From Alphaproteobacteria bacterium (lineage in GTDB: Bacteria > Pseudomonadota > Alphaproteobacteria > JAJTHO01), in NCBI GenBank assembly GCA_021297975.1, contig JAJTHO010000080.1:1-11238 (forward strand): a stretch of DNA of 11,238 bases, in the 5' to 3' direction. The notes under the pieces are model-generated. The model saw nothing but the letters and a program-made list of their open reading frames with translations. It was not told the origin of the DNA and did not search any database. The stretch's first letter is position 1. Every line of letters begins with the position of its first letter. The position numbers were made by a program, and so were the translations under genes. Below, piece after piece: positions 6,415-11,238 of the stretch.

Positions 6415-7239
6415 ATGAAATCAAGCTCTACGGTTCTTCCCGGCTTTAGGCTAACATTAGCCTTCACTATCCTGTATCTCCTTGTTATCGTGCTGATTCC
6501 ACTGGCAGGACTTTTTGTGCGTTCGGCGACACTGAGCGCGGATGAATTCATTGCCGCCGTGTCCGCGCCGAGGGTGATGGCGTCTTACCGCGTCACGTTT
6601 CTTGCCGCTTTTGCCGCCGCGCTTATCAACGCGGTGTTTGGCTTTTTAATTGCGTGGGTACTGGTGCGGTATAAATTCGCTGGCAAAAAACTGTGCGACA
6701 CGCTGATTGATTTACCCTTTGCCTTGCCCACGGCGGTTGCGGGCATTGCGATGGCGGCGCTGTATGCGCCGGATGGCTGGATAGGAAAATATCTCGCTAT
6801 GATGGGGCTGCAAATCGCATTTAACCCCTACGGCATTGTCGTGGTCTTGGCGTTTGTGTCGTTGCCTTTTGTCGTGAGGACGTTGCAGCCGGTGCTGCAA
6901 GATCTGGATAAGGATATTGAAGAAGCGGCACTAGGTTTAGGGGCAACGCGCGCTCAAACATTCTGGCGCGTTTTGCTGCCGCATGTTGCTCCGGCTTGGA
7001 TCACAGGCGTAACGATGGCTCTAGCGCGCGCTCTTGGCGAGTATGGCTCGGTTATTTTCATAGCGGGAAACTTGCCGATGGTCTCGGAAATTGTGCCGGT
7101 TATCATTGTCTCGAAGCTGGAACAATATGATTACGCAGGCGCAACGGCTGTTGCGCTCGTCATGCTGCTGGCATCGTTCGCTTTGTTATTGCTGGTAAAC
7201 GTGTTGCAGGGCTGGTCAGCCCGAAGGATGCGCGCATGA
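6415..7239 (+). CDS. cysT: Sulfate/thiosulfate ABC transporter permease CysT (CysU)
   Basis: A 274-residue inner-membrane permease, the usual size. [16 protein letters not shown] at the N-terminus is typical of CysT. Several hydrophobic segments follow (about 14-35, 61-84, 100-117, 139-160, 195-220 and 243-262). The cytoplasmic EAA loop that docks on the ATPase is [21 protein letters not shown] (169-189). With CysW it forms the channel that brings sulfate or thiosulfate into the cytoplasm for cysteine synthesis, driven by CysA. It starts at ATG 6415, with no good Shine-Dalgarno; a TATAAT lies just before it. Its stop overlaps the cysW start by 4 bases (ATGA). No solute-binding protein gene precedes it. 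The pairing with CysW and CysA makes the assignment firm; sulfate versus thiosulfate cannot be told from sequence. Confidence 0.95.
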   Translation: MKSSSTVLPGFRLTLAFTILYLLVIVLIPLAGLFVRSATLSADEFIAAVSAPRVMASYRVTFLAAFAAALINAVFGFLIAWVLVRYKFAGKKLCDTLIDLPFALPTAVAGIAMAALYAPDGWIGKYLAMMGLQIAFNPYGIVVVLAFVSLPFVVRTLQPVLQDLDKDIEEAALGLGATRAQTFWRVLLPHVAPAWITGVTMALARALGEYGSVIFIAGNLPMVSEIVPVIIVSKLEQYDYAGATAVALVMLLASFALLLLVNVLQGWSARRMRA

Positions 7240-8075
7240 ACGCATCGTTGAAAAAGCAGTTGACGGAGCCGTTATGGCTGCGCGTTGTGCTCATCACGCT
7301 AACATTTCTTTTTCTGGCGGCGTTGGTTGGATTGCCGATTGTTATCGTTATTATTGAGGCGTTCAGCAAGGGATGGGGAGCGTATCGGGACGCATTAACA
7401 CAACCCGATGTTATCAGTGCGCTTAAACTGACGCTGCTCGTTGCGGCCATTGCCGTGCCGCTGAATGTGGTGTTTGGTCTGGCGGCCAGCTGGGCAATTG
7501 CGAAGTTTGAATTTCGCGGCAAGCAGCTCCTTATAACACTGATAGATTTACCCTTTTCCGTGTCGCCAGTGATTTCGGGATTGGTGTATATTTTGCTTTT
7601 TGGTGCGCATTCGATGATGGGGGACTGGCTGATTCGTCATGATATTCAGATTATATTTGCCGTGCCGGGTCTTGTTTTGGCGACCATATTTGTGACTTTT
7701 CCCTTTGTCGCCCGCGAACTGATTCCGCTCATGCAAGAGCAGGGGGTTGAGCAGGAAGAAGCGGCGGTGCTCTTGGGTGCGAATGGCTGGCAGACATTCC
7801 GGCGGGTTACCTTACCCAACATAAAGTGGGGTTTACTATACGGTGTGCTGCTGTGCAATGCGCGGGCAATGGGCGAATTTGGCGCAGTGTCGGTGGTATC
7901 GGGGCATATTAAGGGCGAAACCACTACAATTCCGCTGTATGTTGAGATACTTTATAATGAGTATAATTTTGTAGCGGCGTTTGCGGTGGCCTCGTTATTG
8001 TTGCTGTTAGGGTTTGTGACGCTGGCTGCAAAAAAAATCGTCTCACGTCAGGAACGAGGACAGCATGGGCATTGA
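7236..8075 (+). CDS. cysW: Sulfate/thiosulfate ABC transporter permease CysW
   Basis: A 279-residue inner-membrane permease, partner of CysT. Hydrophobic segments lie at about 17-41, 62-85, 98-122, 138-160, 199-221 and 244-265. The EAA loop is [21 protein letters not shown] (174-194). [22 protein letters not shown] (102-123) and [18 protein letters not shown] (208-225) are characteristic CysW stretches. The ATG overlaps the cysT stop (ATGA, 7236-7239) and is preceded by AAGGA 7 nt upstream, so coupled translation is likely. Its last 11 bases overlap cysA. It moves sulfate across the cytoplasmic membrane as part of the CysTWA complex. No anomaly is seen. Confidence 0.95.
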   Translation: MNASLKKQLTEPLWLRVVLITLTFLFLAALVGLPIVIVIIEAFSKGWGAYRDALTQPDVISALKLTLLVAAIAVPLNVVFGLAASWAIAKFEFRGKQLLITLIDLPFSVSPVISGLVYILLFGAHSMMGDWLIRHDIQIIFAVPGLVLATIFVTFPFVARELIPLMQEQGVEQEEAAVLLGANGWQTFRRVTLPNIKWGLLYGVLLCNARAMGEFGAVSVVSGHIKGETTTIPLYVEILYNEYNFVAAFAVASLLLLLGFVTLAAKKIVSRQERGQHGH

Positions 8076-9132
8076 AGTACGCAATATTGGTAAGCAATTT
8101 GGCGCGTTTGCGGCGCTGGATAATATATCGCTGAGCATTAACAGCGGCGAGCTGGTTGCGCTTCTGGGGCCCTCTGGCTCCGGTAAAACAACGTTGCTGC
8201 GCATTATCGCCGGGATGGAATCGGCGGATGTGGGCGAGATTTTGCTGTATGGTGCGGCGGCGAATAATAAGCCCGCCGGTGAGCGCAACGTTGGGTTTGT
8301 TTTCCAACACTATGCCCTGTTTCGTCATATGACGGTGTTTGACAATATCGCCTTTGGCCTCACCGTGCGCCCCAAAGAAACTCGCCCCAGCAAAGCCGCG
8401 ATTCGCGAGCGGGTGTTTAATCTTTTGAAAATGGTGCATCTCGAAAATTTCCATGACCGGTATCCGCATCAGCTTTCCGGGGGGCAACGGCAGCGCGTTG
8501 CGCTCGCGCGGGCGCTTGCGGTTGAGCCGAAAATGCTGCTGCTGGATGAACCGTTCGGCGCGCTCGATGCCAAAGTCCGTCAAGAGCTGCGCCGCTGGCT
8601 GCGTCGTCTTCATGATGAGATTCACCTAACTTCAGTCTTTGTCACCCACGACCAGGAAGAAGCGATGGAGGTTGCAGACCGTGTTGTCGTGATGAGCAAT
8701 GGCCGTATAGAGCAGATCGGCACGCCGGAAGAAGTATACCACCATCCCGCAAACGCATTCGTCTATGATTTTCTAGGCAACTATAATGAATTCACCGGAT
8801 GGCAGGAGAATGCGGGTTCAGCCCTGAATCTGATTGACTACGAACGGCAGACAGACGCGCCAGCAGGCGCAAAAATTGTTAAAGTTTTTGCGCGCCCGCA
8901 CGATATGGATGTTTCAAAAACAGACACATTTGGCGGCGAATCCATCGCAGCAAAAGTTATGCATATCAATCCAGCGGGTGCGCTCGTGAAATTGGAGTTA
9001 GAAAGGGTGCGTAATCCTGGCTTATTATTACAGGCGGAAATTTCTCAAGATGCGGTGCTAGCCCAAGCAATTCGTAAAAGCGATGTGGTCTATGTTAGGC
9101 CGCGCGCAACACGGATTTTTATGAATTCTTAG
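8065..9132 (+). CDS. cysA: Sulfate/thiosulfate import ATP-binding protein CysA
   Basis: A 355-residue ABC ATPase that powers CysT/CysW. All motifs are intact: Walker A GPSGSGKT (35-42), Q-loop Gln81, signature LSGGQ (137-141), Walker B MLLLDEP (157-163), D-loop ALD (166-168) and switch His195 in [11 protein letters not shown]. The region from about 240 is the TOBE-type regulatory domain, with [12 protein letters not shown] (272-283) placing it in the CysA group. Length is normal for the family. The ATG is preceded by GAGGA 4 nt upstream and lies inside the end of cysW. It is the last gene of the unit and is followed by a strong terminator. The sequence shows no promoter of its own. Confidence 0.96.
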   Translation: MGIEVRNIGKQFGAFAALDNISLSINSGELVALLGPSGSGKTTLLRIIAGMESADVGEILLYGAAANNKPAGERNVGFVFQHYALFRHMTVFDNIAFGLTVRPKETRPSKAAIRERVFNLLKMVHLENFHDRYPHQLSGGQRQRVALARALAVEPKMLLLDEPFGALDAKVRQELRRWLRRLHDEIHLTSVFVTHDQEEAMEVADRVVVMSNGRIEQIGTPEEVYHHPANAFVYDFLGNYNEFTGWQENAGSALNLIDYERQTDAPAGAKIVKVFARPHDMDVSKTDTFGGESIAAKVMHINPAGALVKLELERVRNPGLLLQAEISQDAVLAQAIRKSDVVYVRPRATRIFMNS

Positions 9133-9142
9133 CAAAAAATAC

Positions 9143-9172
9143 CCCCCTCTTGTTTTAAACAAGAGGGGGTTT
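9143..9172. terminator. Bidirectional terminator between cysA and the convergent secreted-protein gene
   Basis: CCCCCTCTTGTTT (9143-9155) is perfectly complementary to 9157-9169, giving a stem of about 10-12 bp with a small AT-rich loop. On the plus strand it is followed by TTTGTGCTTT; on the minus strand by a TATTTTTT tract (complement of AAAAAATA at 9134-9141). It sits 10 nt after cysA and 26 nt beyond the stop of the minus-strand gene, so it can end both transcripts. Confidence 0.9.
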
Positions 9173-9195
9173 GTGCTTTAATTTCAAACAAGAGA

Positions 9196-9648
9196 TTATT
9201 TCGGCAGTTTAGATGAGTGATGATTGATAATCATCCAGCCCTGAGGGGTTTTTTCATAAACAAAAGTAAAGCGTGCTGGAATTGAAGTTTCCGCGCCTTT
9301 TTCACCAAAGCTAAAAGTGTATGTACCCGTGCTGATGGCAACGGGGCAAGAGATAAGCACTGAGTTTGTCTGCGGTGTTGCTTTAAGATTTGGATTCTTC
9401 ATTAAACCTTGGAAATAATCGGCACGCACAGCAGGCGTGTTTGCATCAGCAAGCAAGGTTGGCTGCATAGTTGCGCGTGCGTCATACAGCGCATTGATGT
9501 TTTCTGGTTTGCCGCTGCTTAATGCCGCCACCCATTTGCCGTAGGCTGCTTCGATATCTGCTTTTGTTCCGCAGGAAGTGGTTTGAGCATTTGCTGTGCT
9601 TGAAAGTGCTATAAGAGCAATGACTGAAAGTGTAGCGAGAATCCGCAT
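9196..9648 (-). CDS. Secreted SnoaL-like/NTF2-fold protein (SgcJ/EcaC or CaMKII-association-domain type)
   Basis: A 150-residue protein with a clear Sec signal peptide: MR start, hydrophobic core, and probable cleavage after STANA (residue 21), leaving QTTSCG as the mature start. The mature part of about 129 residues fits the NTF2-like cone fold: an N-terminal helix (IEAAYGKWVAALSSGKPENI), an LYDARATMQPTLL segment, then beta strands ending in RFTFVYEK and GWMIINHHSSKLP. The terminal W-x-I-x-x-HHSS pattern is typical of the SgcJ/EcaC and calcium/calmodulin-kinase association-domain group. Two cysteines in the mature chain (about 26 and 100) could form a disulfide in the periplasm. No enzymatic role is established for such stand-alone proteins. 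ATG is preceded by GGAG 8 nt upstream. It follows rplS by 64 bp on the same strand, with no obvious terminator between. Confidence 0.8.
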   Translation of the reverse strand: MRILATLSVIALIALSSTANAQTTSCGTKADIEAAYGKWVAALSSGKPENINALYDARATMQPTLLADANTPAVRADYFQGLMKNPNLKATPQTNSVLISCPVAISTGTYTFSFGEKGAETSIPARFTFVYEKTPQGWMIINHHSSKLPK

Positions 9649-9712
9649 GTTAGCGTCTCCATTGTTATGGAATAGTCTCTAACTGCAGATAAATAGAAGG
9701 CAAGCGAAAAAA

Positions 9713-10111
9713 TTACGCCGCGCCGCCCTCAGTTGTCGCGCCAAAGCCCGTGCCAGTGGTGCGCTCTTTAATACGCGCTTTTTTACCGCGCAGATCGCGC
9801 ATGTAATACAATTTTGCGCGGCGAACACGGCCACGACGCAACAACTCAACACTATCAACGCGTGGGCTGTAGAGCGGGAACACACGTTCCACACCTTCGC
9901 CGTAGGAAATTTTACGCACGGTAAAGCTGCTGTTGATGCCTTTGTTGCGACGGGCAACCACAACGCCTTCATAGGCCTGAATACGCTCGCGCTCACCTTC
10001 AACGATTTTCACGTTGACTTTAACCGTATCGCCGGGGGCGAATTCGGGGAAATTTTTACCAGCGGAAAGTTCCGTAAGGTGTTCAAGTTCCAGCTTTTGC
10101 AACAAGTTCAT
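9713..10111 (-). CDS. rplS: 50S ribosomal protein L19
   Basis: A 132-residue ribosomal protein. Recognisable stretches are [22 protein letters not shown] (about 24-45), [12 protein letters not shown] (47-58), [20 protein letters not shown] (61-80) and the basic [25 protein letters not shown] (about 92-116), all typical of L19 at the 30S-50S interface. The C-terminal tail ([15 protein letters not shown]) is a short lineage-type extension. ATG is preceded by AGGA 8 nt upstream. It lies 39 bp downstream of trmD on the same strand, the standard trmD-rplS order, and is probably co-transcribed with it. Confidence 0.98.
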   Translation of the reverse strand: MNLLQKLELEHLTELSAGKNFPEFAPGDTVKVNVKIVEGERERIQAYEGVVVARRNKGINSSFTVRKISYGEGVERVFPLYSPRVDSVELLRRGRVRRAKLYYMRDLRGKKARIKERTTGTGFGATTEGGAA

Positions 10112-10150
10112 GGCGCGTATCCTAAAAATTTATAGTCTTTCGTCGAAACC

Positions 10151-10849
10151 TTAGTTTGCGGAATATTTTTCCCACAAATCCGGGCGTCGCCGTTTTGTTA
10201 ATTCTTGAGCTTCCCGAAGCCGCCACGCAGCAATCGCCGCATGGTTTCCGCCGCGCAGAACATCCGGAACGAGCCGATTATTCCACTCTGGTGGCTTGGT
10301 GTAGTGTGGATATTCCAGGAGTCCCGCGCTGAAGGATTCTTCGGCATGGGTTTCTGGTTGACCAACAACACCAGGGAGAAGGCGGGTTACCGCTTCGCAC
10401 ACGACCATTGCTGCCAATTCGCCGCCCGCGAGGATGTAATCCCCCAAACTTACTTCCCTGATTTCATACGCGTCTAAAACGCGCTGGTCAACCCCTTCGT
10501 AGCGGCCACAGAGCAATAAAATTCCGTCTGTTTTTGCCCAGCTTTCGGCCAGAGATTGGCTGAATCGCTTCCCGCGCGGGCTAAGATACACCCGATGCGC
10601 GTTTGCGGGCAGGGCAGGAATGGCAGAATCCAGCGCCGCCGCCACCACATCTGGCTTTAAAACCATCCCCGCGCCGCCGCCATAGGGCGTGTCGTCAACG
10701 GTGCGGTGCTTATCAAGGGCATAATCGCGGATATCATACGTGCTGAGCTGCCATAGCCCTTTTTCCAAAGCCTTTCCCGCAAGAGAATGGCCGAGTGCGC
10801 CGGGGAACATGTCTGGGAAAAGTGTAAGGATGTGGGCGTGGAATGGCAT
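10151..10849 (-). CDS. trmD: tRNA (guanine(37)-N1)-methyltransferase TrmD
   Basis: A 232-residue SPOUT methyltransferase that makes m1G37 in tRNAs reading CNN codons, preventing +1 frameshifting. Visible motifs are ILTLFPDMFPG (7-17), DDTPYGGGAGMVLKPD (52-67), the trefoil-knot SAM site CGRYEGVDQRV (114-124) and SLGDYILAGGE (134-144), and the tRNA-binding EESFSAGLLEYPHYTKP (170-186) with GNHAAIAAWR (201-210). Length fits the family. The start chosen is ATG 10849, which gives the usual MPFHAHILTLFP; a TTG four codons upstream (10861) is possible. Neither has a clear Shine-Dalgarno. A TATCAT lies shortly upstream but without a matching -35. It precedes rplS; rimM, which often precedes trmD, is not adjacent. 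Confidence 0.97.
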   Translation of the reverse strand: MPFHAHILTLFPDMFPGALGHSLAGKALEKGLWQLSTYDIRDYALDKHRTVDDTPYGGGAGMVLKPDVVAAALDSAIPALPANAHRVYLSPRGKRFSQSLAESWAKTDGILLLCGRYEGVDQRVLDAYEIREVSLGDYILAGGELAAMVVCEAVTRLLPGVVGQPETHAEESFSAGLLEYPHYTKPPEWNNRLVPDVLRGGNHAAIAAWRLREAQELTKRRRPDLWEKYSAN

Positions 10850-10874
10850 AGAGCTAGGCAAGATGATAGGGGTA

Positions 10875-11238
10875 TTATTGTAAACTGCTGCGTGGTATTT
10901 TCCGAATTAATCTTAGATTGCATGCCCTTGCTAGGGTATTGCCTCTGTATTCAGCCGATGAAAGACCTACCAGAAAATCTTCGCCGGGGCGTATCTTGGC
11001 TGAAAATATAGGTTTTTCGCAGGATCTGTTGTATTTGAAAAAAATTGGCCATTCATACGAGAGGTCACCTTTTCCGTCGGGCTTGACAAAAGATAGACTG
11101 GCTCCGCCAAGATACCCACTTTTGCTAATTTCAAATCTATCTAATGGTGCGCACGCCATAGTTTTTGCATTTTTGTTAGGTGGTGTGGTGCAAGTGTAGG
11201 TCATTCCGGTTATAGTATTCAATTCCACGCTGTTATCC
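10875..11238 (-). CDS. Unrecognised protein, C-terminal fragment (runs off window end)
   Basis: An open frame enters from the window end and stops with TAA at 10875-10877, 25 bp before the trmD ATG. At least 117 residues are visible after a GTG at 11228, and the three codons before that are also open, so the true start is probably outside. The chain has four cysteines, a GGASLSFVKPDGKGDLSYEW stretch and KIRPGEDFLVGL, suggesting an extended beta-rich, perhaps secreted domain, then a basic end (LRLIRKIPRSSLQ). I recognise no family. It uses AGA, ATA and A/T-ending codons more than trmD or rplS, and is visibly more AT-rich. The tight spacing suggests transcription into trmD. A 93-codon frame on the opposite strand (10918-11199) is less likely because it lacks protein-like character. 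Confidence 0.55.
   Translation of the reverse strand, partial: DNSVELNTITGMTYTCTTPPNKNAKTMACAPLDRFEISKSGYLGGASLSFVKPDGKGDLSYEWPIFFKYNRSCEKPIFSAKIRPGEDFLVGLSSAEYRGNTLARACNLRLIRKIPRSSLQ

Noticed and set aside
7924..8625. Long minus-strand open frame (233 codons) across the cysW/cysA junction
   Set aside because: It lies opposite intact cysW and cysA, has no recognisable domain and an unnatural His/Arg/Gln-rich composition. It is a shadow frame.
10850..10861. TTG at 10859-10861 as the trmD start
   Set aside because: It adds four residues not expected in TrmD. ATG 10849 yields the usual start. Neither has a good ribosome binding site, so this is only a preference.
10918..11199. Plus-strand open frame of 93 codons near the window end
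   Set aside because: The minus-strand frame over the same bases is longer, open to the window end and more protein-like, and it fits the trmD strand.

Overview
The window looks like chromosomal DNA of an alphaproteobacterium with intermediate G+C. The evidence is the alphaproteobacterial style of the isoaspartate methyltransferase fragment (RTNKV near its N-terminus), the tRNA-Cys, TypA, L19/TrmD and a CysT-CysW-CysA cassette with short overlaps. I cannot name a genus from the sequence. Most genes are housekeeping. There is no phage, transposon, CRISPR array or defence island.

Layout. Positions 1-218 hold the N-terminal part of a protein-L-isoaspartate methyltransferase-like gene on the minus strand. 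Divergent from it, a sigma70-like promoter precedes tRNA-Cys(GCA) at 310-383. A WrbA/flavodoxin-like gene starts only 22 nt after the tRNA, and a membrane-anchored alpha/beta hydrolase starts 4 nt after that gene stops. An AT-rich gap (1814-1985, about 31% G+C) separates this plus-strand group from a convergent minus-strand pair at 1986-4460. That pair is a small two-helix membrane protein followed by a 712-residue membrane protein shaped like a chemoreceptor (helix, large outer domain, helix, HAMP-like segment, long coiled coil) but without a recognisable receptor signalling tip. It is the least ordinary part of the window.

From 4528 the plus strand carries typA (bipA), a GC-rich hairpin, and then cysT-cysW-cysA, encoding the two permeases and the ATPase of a sulfate/thiosulfate importer. 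No periplasmic sulfate-binding protein gene is in the window, so it must be elsewhere. A bidirectional terminator at 9143-9169 ends cysA and also faces a minus-strand gene for a secreted NTF2-like/SnoaL-like protein. Upstream of that on the minus strand are rplS (L19) and trmD, the usual end of the rpsP-rimM-trmD-rplS operon. The position where rimM is commonly found holds the 3' end of an unrecognised, more AT-rich gene that runs off the window end.

How they work together: the sulfur importer is one translationally coupled transcription unit; trmD-rplS is a translation-related unit; tRNA-Cys, the flavoprotein and the hydrolase appear to be one read-through unit; and the HAMP/coiled-coil protein with its small partner looks like a two-gene membrane module of unknown function.
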